Below are positions 7,559-15,000 of a stretch of DNA of 20,915 bases, piece by piece. Position 1 is the first letter of the stretch, and every line of letters begins with the position of its first letter. Source of the DNA: a virus; the IMG/VR virus record IMGVR_UViG_3300020207_001397, positions 1 to 20,915 of that record; one strand, written 5' to 3'. A program made the translations under genes and the position numbers. The notes beneath the pieces are model-generated. The model was given only the letters and a program-made list of their open reading frames with translations, had not been told where the DNA came from and did not search any database.

Positions 7559-7587
7559 ATTATAATTGGATCAGGGCCAAAAGTCAA
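7559..7587 (-). promoter_or_regulatory. Near-consensus sigma70 promoter for the replication block
   Basis: Minus strand: TTGACT (7587-7582), 17-bp spacer, perfect TATAAT (7564-7559). The -35 box overlaps the TGA stop (7586-7584) of the gene upstream. The expected start near 7552 leaves about 18 nt to the ATG of the dsbA-like gene, enough for its AAGGAG site. It would be read by unmodified host RNA polymerase, i.e. an early-type promoter, and it separates the replication genes from the virion block. Confidence 0.85.
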
Positions 7588-8222
7588 GTGTTAAAAACCT
7601 TTTTATTATCAAACGCTCTTTCCCATCCAAAGAACTGTGCTTTATAATCGCTATGATCATCACTAGACAAGTTTTCCCATTCGTCTTTTCGCTTCCACAA
7701 CTGTAAAGCACCATCATACCAATCAGTGTTGTCTATTATGTTTTCTAGTCGTTGTTTTGCATCATAGGCGTCTTCTAAAATATCAAAGTCTTGTTCGATA
7801 TGTATTACCTCCATAACAACTTCATGTGTAACATAATCTAAAGAAAAGTCAATACCCCATTTTGGTTTTATGTTTAATAATTTTTGTAGTATAGGACGGT
7901 TACGACAAACGTCTTGTATTTGTTCTCTTGCTTGGTCTGCAAAAGCATAACGAGTCAACAACATGCAATGGTCTAAAACAAGTCCATGTTCACTTTGTTC
8001 AATGTCTCTATACCATTCTTGAACTGGTGCTATGTGAAATTGTATTTCTCTGTTTAGTTCTACCCCATTTGCTTCATAGTGTAAGTGTTCAAGTGGGGTT
8101 GGAACTTCGTATCCGTCTTTGTCAAAGTCTTTAAAAGGCAAAGTTTCAACCAATTGTTTCTGTATGGGCTTAGTAAGGTAAGGATAATCAGTAAATTCAG
8201 GGTTTAAATTTACCAAATTCAT
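7584..8222 (-). CDS. Conserved hypothetical protein, last gene of the virion-type block
   Basis: A 212-residue soluble protein rich in acidic and aromatic residues, with a central WGIDFSLDYVTHEVVMEVIHIEQDF segment and a Trp-rich C-terminal third (DNTDWYDGALQLWKRKDEW, FFGWERAF). No signal peptide, membrane span or catalytic motif is visible and I do not recognise the family. GGAGAA precedes the ATG, which overlaps the stop of the 894-residue protein gene (TAATG). The promoter for the replication block starts inside its stop codon. It has no capsid-targeting-like leader, unlike several upstream genes. Confidence 0.75.
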   Translation of the reverse strand: MNLVNLNPEFTDYPYLTKPIQKQLVETLPFKDFDKDGYEVPTPLEHLHYEANGVELNREIQFHIAPVQEWYRDIEQSEHGLVLDHCMLLTRYAFADQAREQIQDVCRNRPILQKLLNIKPKWGIDFSLDYVTHEVVMEVIHIEQDFDILEDAYDAKQRLENIIDNTDWYDGALQLWKRKDEWENLSSDDHSDYKAQFFGWERAFDNKKVFNT

Positions 8223-10906
8223 TATTCTCCCCAGCCTCCTACTTTAAGAACTTTTTGTCTCCATTCATAAATGTAGTTTGCTAGTTCTCTGTATGGCTCT
8301 GGTAATTCGTCCATAGCATCTACATTTGGAAATGCATTTAGTATAACTTCTAAGAATGGTAACAATACTTCTGACCAGTAGTTTGTCATATTTGCTATTT
8401 GATTGCCACCTTCCTCGCCTGGTGCTGGATCCATTTTACTTTCTCCCCAAGCATCAAAAGCACGATAGAAAGCGTCAAACACTGGCTGTAGTTCATTCTG
8501 ATCCATTGTTGACAAATCATTACCGGCTAGCGTATTTCTTAATTCTAAGTAGGCATTATTTGCTGCTTCTGGAACACTGAACTCTTGTGCTCTTGCATAA
8601 TCTGCACCAATTGCATCAGCAAGCGTTTTAACAAAGTCACTACTCCATCTGCCTTCTTGTCTTACATCGTTGAATAAATTTCCATTGTAGAAAGTATTTA
8701 CCCAGTTATATGTAGTTCTGTCTTTAATTGTAGAAACCAATGCTAGTAACAGTTCTTCGTTGGTGCCGCCGGTGATCCTTCTCTCTAACCAGTTTTCGCC
8801 TTCAAAACTTTCTTCTATCAAATCAACAATTACACTAGGCGCTGCTATTGCTACATCATCATCCAATGCACGTATTAACATAGCAAAAGGTGCATCATTA
8901 TCTGGGAATGTGCCTTGCAGTAAAAGAGATTTAAGAGCTTCCTCTCCGTTATAGAATAGATCAGGATATTTTCCTTCTTCTATTCTAAATCCGTTGTAGA
9001 TTTTGTCTTTGTAATATTCTTTGCTATTTGGTTTTGCAGCCAATTCTTCCATTGCAGCAGCAACTATGTCTTTTCTGTCATCGGCCATTCTTGTAATCAA
9101 ATCACGATCTGTATCATTTAAATTTGTCTGTAAATCTGACGCTGGCAGTGTCCTTCCGCCTAAGCCTTCTAATTGATACCTACGATCAAATGTTATCGCT
9201 GCATTGCCTCTATTATCTTCCGTTCCGTCGCCTACCAGCCACAATCTATCGCTTTCTAATATATCAACTATGCGCTGTGTCATTTCTGAATCCGACGACC
9301 CAGCATTGGCAAGCACTGCTAATTCTGCCATTATTTCACGTAGTCTTGCCCCGCCGAGATCTAACGATACACTATCAAAAGGTTCTTGATTGGTATACCA
9401 TGGAACAAGTTCAGGATACGTGCTTTCAATGGCTTCAATAAACAAATTAGCAACTCGCAATTTAATTTCGTCTGGAACATCTTTAGGCTCAACAAACAAG
9501 TCTGGAATAGTGTTACCTGACTGTTCAATTGCTTGTCTCAGTATTGCATCTTCAAGTATTACATCAAACACTTCGGGTTCAATTTGCACCTTGTCGTTGA
9601 ATACTCTATCACCTATTACATATTCTTTATTGTCTAAATTTACTGTGATATTTTCTACACCTGCAAAATTAATTCTAGCATGTAATATTTTAGGTGCTAT
9701 ACGTCTTACATAAGACAAACGTATTTTTACAATTCTTTCATAGTCTTCAAGACGCATTTGTTCTGACAGATCTTTGCCTAGGTTTGCATTATCGCCTGCA
9801 ATTTGGGGTGTTGCATATGCTTGGGCAATTTTATCATAATCTGCTGCTGATTTTATTCTGCTGAACACATCTTCAATTATTTCATCGTCACTTTCGTAAC
9901 CTCTGCCTCCAGGTAAAACTGCTGCTAATAAATCGTTGTCGAACGCTGCTTTTAGTGCTCTTGCAAGACCCGCGTATTCTATGTCAGTGCTGGTTGGCTG
10001 ATTTGCATATCGATCTGCGTCTTCTTGTGCAGCAGCAGTCTCTCTTTCTGCGTCAGTGGCAGCACCTTGCTTGAGTAATGCACTTGCAATGTTTGCAAAA
10101 TGAAGAAACATCAATTTATGCGGAAATGACCTTACTATCATATAAGCATCAGGCAAAAGTTTCACTTTGCTGCCATTTATTTCTACACTAAAACTTTCTG
10201 GAACACCACTTAAAACTTTTCTTCTAAAATTTGTATACCATTGACGCAAGCCGCCTGTGGTTGTATTAATTTGTTGTATAAGAGCATCACGCTCTCTACC
10301 AACTCTTGCATTATCTCTTGGTGGAGGAAACCTAGTGTTTAGTATAGGTGTTATAATTGCAATCCAGCCATTGTAACCAATACCGTCGATCATATCTGCC
10401 AAACTGTTGATTGAATCTACATTTTTTACAGGAATCTCATCTGCCCAGTCTATACGTGCTGACATGGCTTTGATTTCACTTGCAACTCTGCCTTGTGTAA
10501 TCTTTAAAAATCCAAAACCAGATTGTCCTTCGGGTATCAGTTCTGCGTCTATCAAATAGAATAAATCTTCGTCGTTATTAATTGTGTCATTTACTGAGAT
10601 CTTTTTTGCTCTTGCAACACCTCGGGTTTGCTTTTGAATACTTTCTTTCCAGGTTCTAATAGCACGAGACAATTCAGCTGTCCATACTCCGCTTTCGTCA
10701 CCCGTCCATGCCATTTGATCACTGTTCCACAAACTGCCTTCTGGTCTTTCTCCAAGGGCAAGTCTGTGTTTTTTCAGTGCTTGTTTAATTTCTTGAACTT
10801 GTAGATCTGTAGCACCCGATCTTTGTCCAAGCACGTTGGCATTGAACGGAGCATTTCTAAATTGAGCTAGATTGTTTTCTACAAGTAAAAGGTGTTCAAG
10901 TTTCAT
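8222..10906 (-). CDS. Large 894-residue putative virion/internal head protein
   Basis: The N-terminus MKLEHLLLVENN has a hydrophobic-x-Glu (LVE) that resembles a T4 capsid-targeting leader with prohead protease site. Residues about 34-90 (LQVQEIKQALKKHRLALG ... GDESGVWTAELSRAIRTW) resemble a small peptidoglycan-binding fold. Two segments, about 317-395 (DDEIIEDVFSRIKSAADYDKI) and about 713-752 (TNEELLLALVSTIKDRTTY), share an annexin-like pattern of D/N-E-x-I/L-L plus a following D/T-Y helix. The remainder is helical and acidic without obvious enzyme motifs. The length and the neighbouring small virion-type genes suggest a packaged or tail-associated protein; a tail function cannot be excluded. 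The start ATG is adjacent to the upstream stop. Confidence 0.75.
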   Translation of the reverse strand: MKLEHLLLVENNLAQFRNAPFNANVLGQRSGATDLQVQEIKQALKKHRLALGERPEGSLWNSDQMAWTGDESGVWTAELSRAIRTWKESIQKQTRGVARAKKISVNDTINNDEDLFYLIDAELIPEGQSGFGFLKITQGRVASEIKAMSARIDWADEIPVKNVDSINSLADMIDGIGYNGWIAIITPILNTRFPPPRDNARVGRERDALIQQINTTTGGLRQWYTNFRRKVLSGVPESFSVEINGSKVKLLPDAYMIVRSFPHKLMFLHFANIASALLKQGAATDAERETAAAQEDADRYANQPTSTDIEYAGLARALKAAFDNDLLAAVLPGGRGYESDDEIIEDVFSRIKSAADYDKIAQAYATPQIAGDNANLGKDLSEQMRLEDYERIVKIRLSYVRRIAPKILHARINFAGVENITVNLDNKEYVIGDRVFNDKVQIEPEVFDVILEDAILRQAIEQSGNTIPDLFVEPKDVPDEIKLRVANLFIEAIESTYPELVPWYTNQEPFDSVSLDLGGARLREIMAELAVLANAGSSDSEMTQRIVDILESDRLWLVGDGTEDNRGNAAITFDRRYQLEGLGGRTLPASDLQTNLNDTDRDLITRMADDRKDIVAAAMEELAAKPNSKEYYKDKIYNGFRIEEGKYPDLFYNGEEALKSLLLQGTFPDNDAPFAMLIRALDDDVAIAAPSVIVDLIEESFEGENWLERRITGGTNEELLLALVSTIKDRTTYNWVNTFYNGNLFNDVRQEGRWSSDFVKTLADAIGADYARAQEFSVPEAANNAYLELRNTLAGNDLSTMDQNELQPVFDAFYRAFDAWGESKMDPAPGEEGGNQIANMTNYWSEVLLPFLEVILNAFPNVDAMDELPEPYRELANYIYEWRQKVLKVGGWGE

Positions 10907-11557
10907 TTATAGGCCCATTTTTTTATTCAGTGCATCATACAACCTAGTTTTAATATCGCTTGTGTCAATATTTTCAGCTCTGGTCGGTAATCCTTTGTGT
11001 TTAGTGCTTGCCATTTTTTTCACATCTGCTTTTGACATGTCTTTAGCAACTTCTCCTGCTTCTCCCTCAGGAGGTGTATCGCCTTTTTGCATTGATCTTA
11101 CAACGCCAAAGAATTGCTGCTGTTTTTTACTGACTGCTTTTTCATTCAGCAAGGCTTCTAATGCTTCAATCCTGCGCTCTAATGCACTAATACGATCATC
11201 ATCTTCGTATTGTATGCTATCGCCGACAAGTTTGTCTTTTAATGGATGAGGCTGTTCGCCAGTGCGACTAGGCTTGCTTAATTTGGGCATAGGATCACTA
11301 CCTTTTGCTTGACCTGCACTACCTGTTTTTTGTCCTTCACTTACACCAGCAAGTGCTGCAAAATCTGCTACACTGTAGTTTCTATCCATCTGTAATGAAC
11401 CTTCTGGCACACTTGCACTTTCTTGCAAGTAATCTACATCTGACTCAACTGGCGCTTGTGCAGCACCTTGTGCCTGTCCTCTGAGTCTTGCTAGATCTTC
11501 TTTAGGATCTACAGGATCCAACGCAAATAGTTTGTGCTGTAGTGCATGAAAATCCAT
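10907..11557 (-). CDS. Putative virion protein with DUF3008-like C-terminus
   Basis: A 216-residue modular protein: N-terminal MDFHALQHKLFALDP plus DPKEDLARLR, a low-complexity Ala/Gly/Gln linker, a NYSVADFAALAGV segment (about 60-72), a coiled coil (121-140, ISALERRIEALEALLNE), then SKKQQQFFGVVRSMQKG ... MASTKHKGLP (about 141-191). The last part resembles the small bacterial and phage DUF3008 domain, of unknown function. The frame opens at 11572, but GGAGAAAC precedes the ATG at 11557, which overlaps the upstream stop (TAATG). It lacks the MKI-type leader of its neighbours, so if it is packaged it would use another signal. Confidence 0.75.
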   Translation of the reverse strand: MDFHALQHKLFALDPVDPKEDLARLRGQAQGAAQAPVESDVDYLQESASVPEGSLQMDRNYSVADFAALAGVSEGQKTGSAGQAKGSDPMPKLSKPSRTGEQPHPLKDKLVGDSIQYEDDDRISALERRIEALEALLNEKAVSKKQQQFFGVVRSMQKGDTPPEGEAGEVAKDMSKADVKKMASTKHKGLPTRAENIDTSDIKTRLYDALNKKMGL

Positions 11558-11964
11558 TACATGTTTCTCCAATCGTCTCTTGGTCTTACATCTGGACGTG
11601 TAAAACTTTGATTCATTTTAATTAACTCTTGTTTGCGTAATCTTATGACATCTATTAAATATTGTCCTGCAGGAGATGCTTTTGGATTTGTCTTTAGATA
11701 ATCACCAAGATGTTTTTCCATCTTGGCAAGTTGCTCAACACTAGGAACATTTTTTATTAAATTTTCTAAATCTCGTTTTGCATTACCTGTTTTCTCTAAA
11801 TATTGCATAAATTCGTCAGGATTCCATGCATCTGGTTTTTTACCCCATGGCATTTTCTTTTTGACGTTAAGCGGAACATATTTCCATAGAAACTCGCCTA
11901 CTTTAATAAAACTACGAATTTCGTTTAGCTGTTGTGCTTCAGTAACAATCTCGTTTACTTTCAT
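11557..11964 (-). CDS. Small putative packaged protein with targeting-like leader
   Basis: A 135-residue basic protein that starts MKVNEIVTEAQQLNEIRSF, with two candidate hydrophobic-x-Glu sites (VTE then LNE). The body (VGEFLWKYVPLNVKKKMPWG, then helical segments LENLIKNVPSVEQLAKMEKHL) has no recognised fold. AGAGGAAA lies just ahead of the ATG, 2 nt past the upstream stop. No enzyme motif. Confidence 0.7.
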   Translation of the reverse strand: MKVNEIVTEAQQLNEIRSFIKVGEFLWKYVPLNVKKKMPWGKKPDAWNPDEFMQYLEKTGNAKRDLENLIKNVPSVEQLAKMEKHLGDYLKTNPKASPAGQYLIDVIRLRKQELIKMNQSFTRPDVRPRDDWRNM

Positions 11965-11966
11965 GA

Positions 11967-12320
11967 TTATTTCCTCTGAAGTTTTGCTTTTAGGTTTGCT
12001 TTATATGTTGTGAATTCTTCTTCGCTTAATACTGGTGCTCTACGCTTTGGTTTTGCACTTTCAGCAGCCATTGGCATTTCCATGTTCATGTCGTAATCCA
12101 TTGCATGGTATACGCTTGAAATGTAGTCTGCGGCTTTTGTAATTTTGGCCTGTTGCCATCCCTCAATGCCTTCTGCTTCTGAAACATTTTTAAGCATTTC
12201 GTGTAATTTTATTGAATATTTGGCCAGCTTGTATAGATCGCTACGTGCCATTTGAACTTCGTGATCACGTTCTGCACGATCGGCAAGATCTGCTAAACCT
12301 TCTTTGATTTTCTTTGTCAT
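11967..12320 (-). CDS. Conserved marine-phage virion-type helical protein
   Basis: A 117-residue protein, MTKKIKEGLADLADRAERD followed by HEVQMARSDLYKLAKYSIKL and GIEGWQQAKITKAADYISS (about 53-71). I recall this helical module as a recurrent domain in T4-like marine phages, either alone or at the end of larger virion proteins; its function is unknown. CGGAGC precedes the ATG. The 44-nt gap upstream is the largest within this block and holds a late-promoter-like motif and an inverted repeat. Confidence 0.75.
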   Translation of the reverse strand: MTKKIKEGLADLADRAERDHEVQMARSDLYKLAKYSIKLHEMLKNVSEAEGIEGWQQAKITKAADYISSVYHAMDYDMNMEMPMAAESAKPKRRAPVLSEEEFTTYKANLKAKLQRK

Positions 12321-12332
12321 TATAATGCTCCG

Positions 12333-12352
12333 AATAGTATACTAATACTATT
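12333..12352. repeat. 8-bp inverted repeat in intergenic gap
   Basis: AATAGTAT at 12333-12340 and ATACTATT at 12345-12352 are perfect inverted arms around a 4-nt loop (ACTA). The stem is AU-rich and has no following U-run, so it is not a good intrinsic terminator. It sits between a late-promoter-like motif and the start codon at 12320 and could be an RNA hairpin or a protein-binding dyad. Confidence 0.5.
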
Positions 12353-12356
12353 TATC
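12349..12356 (-). promoter_or_regulatory. Candidate T4-type late promoter (GATAAATA)
   Basis: On the minus strand GATAAATA differs by one base from the T4 late -10 element TATAAATA and lies in a true intergenic gap, about 29 nt ahead of the ATG at 12320. Transcription would start inside or next to the inverted repeat and leave room for the CGGAGC ribosome-binding site. It overlaps no gene. There is no -35 box, as expected for this promoter class. Motif evidence alone in AT-rich DNA is weak. Confidence 0.4.
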
Positions 12357-12364
12357 AGTTAGAG

Positions 12365-13060
12365 CTAGTTGTTATCGCCAAATGCTAAATCGTCATGTGC
12401 TTCAGCATATGCATTCATCATAGCAATCAATGACTTGTATGTGCCGCTGTTTGGTGCTAACAATTTGGCAGCTTGATCAGGCTCGCCTCTATCTATAAGT
12501 GTTGAAAGATTTTGTAATCTATCCTTGATGCGCTGCTCAAGTTGATCCATTCTATACACGCCCATGCCTTTAACCAATACTTCGGATTGTGTAACGTCTT
12601 GATCCTGATGTGTTATTTCGCCATACTGACCTTCGTTTTTCTTTCTCTTCTTTTTTGGTGTTACAGTGCCGTTTCTGCTTTGCATGCCTAATGGCATTGC
12701 TACTGCTGCTACCGTAACTCCTCCAGCACTCATTTCGTTAACTGACTCTTTGATTGCACATTTGTGATTACCATTTTTGGCTTGCCATGCTGCCGGATCT
12801 AATACAGCACGTGGGCTTTGCGAACGATCGTTTGGAGCACGACCTTTGATTAAAACAAAATCCTCAAACGTGTCTATACGACAAGCAATTTGCTCTGCCC
12901 ATTCAGTGTCGGCATATTCTTCTCGCATACTTACAAATTTTCTTGACATATCGCCTACAGCGTCATCTCTTTTTTCTGCCCAACGGTCAATATAACTAGG
13001 TCCTGTAAACCATTGCTTCACGCTATCTAAAAATCCTTCGTCTAGGTTACTTATTTTCAT
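12365..13060 (-). CDS. Putative packaged protein, unknown function
   Basis: A 231-residue protein whose N-terminus MKISNLDEGFLDSVKQWFTG contains an LDE site followed by Gly, like a T4 prohead protease cleavage site after a short targeting leader. Next come a charged helical segment and a Cys-containing CRIDTFEDFVLIKGRAPNDR (about 60). A hydrophobic Ala/Val/Met stretch (AGGVTVAAVAMPLGM), a Lys cluster (PKKKRKKNEGQYG) and a C-terminal helical domain (MDQLEQRIKDRLQNL) follow. No family recognised. It overlaps the upstream gene by 14 nt. Confidence 0.72.
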   Translation of the reverse strand: MKISNLDEGFLDSVKQWFTGPSYIDRWAEKRDDAVGDMSRKFVSMREEYADTEWAEQIACRIDTFEDFVLIKGRAPNDRSQSPRAVLDPAAWQAKNGNHKCAIKESVNEMSAGGVTVAAVAMPLGMQSRNGTVTPKKKRKKNEGQYGEITHQDQDVTQSEVLVKGMGVYRMDQLEQRIKDRLQNLSTLIDRGEPDQAAKLLAPNSGTYKSLIAMMNAYAEAHDDLAFGDNN

Positions 13061-13301
13061 TGTATTCTTTCCAGTATTTTGCTCGTTCGTTTGTGCTTGT
13101 ATGCTTTTGTTCGTGCTCTTTGTATTTATTCACATAGTGAGCAAATTCTATATCGTCTATGTTTCCGTCTTCATCGATGCCAAGGTTCGTTTTGCTTCCG
13201 CTATTGACAATCGTAACCGTGTTGCTTTCTGATTGGCTTTGTCCAACTTTTTGGTTTTCTTTTTTACCAGTTTTTTTAAATCTTTCTGAGTCTGCATACA
13301 C
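13047..13301 (-). CDS. Small hydrophilic hypothetical protein (GTG start)
   Basis: An 84-residue very hydrophilic protein, with a Lys/Gln/Ser-rich N-terminal half (SERFKKTGKKENQKVGQSQS), an acidic centre (IDEDGNIDDIEFAHYV) and a charged C-terminus. The only start in frame near its ribosome-binding site (AAGGA) is GTG at 13301, 1 nt after the SOD gene stop region; an ATG two bases further in lies in another frame. Function unknown. Confidence 0.6.
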   Translation of the reverse strand: MYADSERFKKTGKKENQKVGQSQSESNTVTIVNSGSKTNLGIDEDGNIDDIEFAHYVNKYKEHEQKHTSTNERAKYWKEYNENK

Positions 13302-13302
13302 T

Positions 13303-14037
13303 TCAACTTTCCTTCAATGTTATAACACCACAGGCAAGTCTATCACCTGCATTGCCTGTTTTAAGACTTTCTGTATCTCCGCCTTTGCCTAAATCATCTT
13401 TATCTTCGTGGACAACTACTGCTCTGCCTACAATACTGCGTTCGCCTCTAAGAGTAACTCTTTTGGCAGCTATCCTTACATTTGCTACTCCGCTTTTGTT
13501 TGCAACAATATTACCTAGATCGCCAACATGTCCTTTGTTTATATCTCCATGATTTACACCGTCAGGATTATAGTGGCCCCCTGCGCTTTCACAACCATTG
13601 CTCAAGTCTCCGAATTCATGTATATGAAATCCATGTTCGCCTGGAGTCAAACCCGATATTTCCCCAACTATCAATGTGTCGCCATCTGATTTTTGTTTGA
13701 ATAGCAAAGTGCCTTTGACTGCATCACTGTGCTCTAAAACACTGATTGCAGTAATTTCTTCATCTGATTCTGTAACTTTGTTTAAACTTTCGCATTGGCA
13801 AGAAGCAGCTTTGGTTCTAGGACAAGTGTATTGTTTGCTTTCTGCAAGTCCTAAATTATACAATACATTGGTGCTTTTGCCTTTGACTTTGGTGCTCAGT
13901 GTCGGCGGGCGTCCGTCTTTGTCTACAATGTTACCAAATTTTGCTGCCTGTGTTTTTATTTCGTTTGGGCCAACATCATGTGTTTGATTTTGTGACGTTA
14001 TACGACCTACACCTTCTAATATTTGGTTTATCTTCAT
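13303..14037 (-). CDS. sodC: Cu/Zn superoxide dismutase with phage-type N-terminal domain
   Basis: Residues about 105-244 form a complete Cu/Zn-SOD domain, which converts superoxide to hydrogen peroxide and oxygen. Copper ligands are His138 and His140 (GFHIHEFGD), His155 (AGGHYNP) and His210 ([11 protein letters not shown]). Zinc ligands are His155, His163, His170 and Asp173 (HVGDLG). The disulfide pair Cys149/Cys236 and the guiding Arg233 (GDRLACG) are present. The first 100 residues are not [16 protein letters not shown] carries an ILE/G site like a T4 capsid-targeting leader, then comes a linker and a small Cys cluster (Cys72, Cys80, Cys82). There is no secretory signal peptide, unlike bacterial periplasmic SodC. 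The frame opens at 14097, but GGGA ahead of the ATG at 14037, 1 nt past the upstream stop, sets the start. Virion packaging is inferred. Confidence 0.93.
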   Translation of the reverse strand: MKINQILEGVGRITSQNQTHDVGPNEIKTQAAKFGNIVDKDGRPPTLSTKVKGKSTNVLYNLGLAESKQYTCPRTKAASCQCESLNKVTESDEEITAISVLEHSDAVKGTLLFKQKSDGDTLIVGEISGLTPGEHGFHIHEFGDLSNGCESAGGHYNPDGVNHGDINKGHVGDLGNIVANKSGVANVRIAAKRVTLRGERSIVGRAVVVHEDKDDLGKGGDTESLKTGNAGDRLACGVITLKES

Positions 14038-14038
14038 T

Positions 14039-14584
14039 TTATATTCCCGATAACTTTTTAAGTCTTTTAACATCCATACTTGACAGCAATTCATCAAATT
14101 CCTCTGAATCTACATTAAAAAATTTTGCTGCTTCGTCTTGTGCGTCTTCAGGCTCCATACCTTGGTCTACAAGTTCTTTCTTTTTAGATAATATTCTTTT
14201 GACTCTAGCATCAGGAATTGTAGAATATCTTTTTTCACCTTCTTCTTCATATCTCTGCAACCATCCGCCTGTTTCTGCTTCCATTGGAATTGCATCTTTT
14301 AAATCTTCATTCTGGTGTATTTCTGGTGCTCTCATCCAATCAAAAACCATTGCAGGATCAAGATTGTGGTCTTGGATTGCCATAACATATGCTTGATATA
14401 GATCTAAATTGCCGTCTTGTTGTGCATAGCGTAATGCTTCGTCGCGAATAGATAGATACTTGTCTTCTATTTTATCGGCCATCTGACTCATATTGCTACC
14501 TTTGGCCATAGATTTTGCCACGTTCAACGAGCGAGTATTTTCTATGTCTCTTTTTGTAAAATCGTCAATTTCATTTATCTTCAT
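14039..14584 (-). CDS. Putative packaged protein upstream of SOD
   Basis: A 181-residue acidic helical protein starting [19 protein letters not shown], with an INE site in the leader almost identical to that of the SOD protein (MKINQILE). The middle ([26 protein letters not shown]) and C-terminus ([21 protein letters not shown]) are helical. No catalytic motif or family recognised. The ATG overlaps the upstream stop (ATGA), with AAGGAT ahead. Confidence 0.72.
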   Translation of the reverse strand: MKINEIDDFTKRDIENTRSLNVAKSMAKGSNMSQMADKIEDKYLSIRDEALRYAQQDGNLDLYQAYVMAIQDHNLDPAMVFDWMRAPEIHQNEDLKDAIPMEAETGGWLQRYEEEGEKRYSTIPDARVKRILSKKKELVDQGMEPEDAQDEAAKFFNVDSEEFDELLSSMDVKRLKKLSGI

Positions 14585-15000
14585 TTGGTAAGATCCTTGT
14601 CGTCAATAGCGCCTCCACTTACCCATGCTGTGCAACTACGTGAGCCTGCACATTTAAAATGTAAAAAATTACAATAACCTATGTCTGCTTTGTGTATAGT
14701 TGCCATTGCATCAGCATTTTTTTCATCGCCTTGTATACCTGATTCTATACATGCCCACATTTTGTCCGAAACGTCAAACGCTGCACAATTATTACACTGC
14801 ATGGTTTTTGCAGTTTTCTCATCTATTTTCCAACGTTTGGCATAGTCTTTCCAATAGTTGCCAGGCTTGTCAGGATTGGCTGGTCCATAATAGTAATCGT
14901 CAATTGCTGTTTGACGATTTTTCAAATTAACATCAACATCTTGTGTTGCTATAGGACAGCCTTTATTTGCTGCTTCTACGATATTCAAGTAACTTCTCAT
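14581..15000 (-). CDS. Cysteine-rich HiPIP-like metal-binding protein
   Basis: A 139-residue protein with seven Cys: Cys15, then Cys69-x2-Cys72 (QCNNCAAFD), Cys84 (MWACIE), Cys110 (GYCNFLHFKC), Cys117 and Cys123 (GSRSCTAWVSGG). The CxxC, later Cys, and C-terminal Cys followed by TAW order recalls high-potential iron-sulfur proteins, which hold a 4Fe-4S cluster for electron transfer. A zinc-binding role is the main alternative. The leader MRSYLNIVEAANKG contains an IVE/A site like a capsid-targeting leader. It overlaps its neighbours by 1 nt (TAATG) upstream and 4 nt downstream, two genes ahead of the SOD gene, which suggests a shared redox role. Confidence 0.72.
   Translation of the reverse strand: MRSYLNIVEAANKGCPIATQDVDVNLKNRQTAIDDYYYGPANPDKPGNYWKDYAKRWKIDEKTAKTMQCNNCAAFDVSDKMWACIESGIQGDEKNADAMATIHKADIGYCNFLHFKCAGSRSCTAWVSGGAIDDKDLTK

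Noticed and set aside
10903-10912. TATAAATG at the start of the 894-residue gene, resembling a T4 late promoter
   Set aside because: It is just the upstream stop TAA followed by the start ATG; a start site would fall inside the coding region.
13047-13300. ATG two bases inside the GTG start at 13301 as the real start
   Set aside because: It opens a different, shorter frame rich in Lys/Thr without supporting features; the GTG frame runs the full 84 codons and overlaps the next gene in the usual way.
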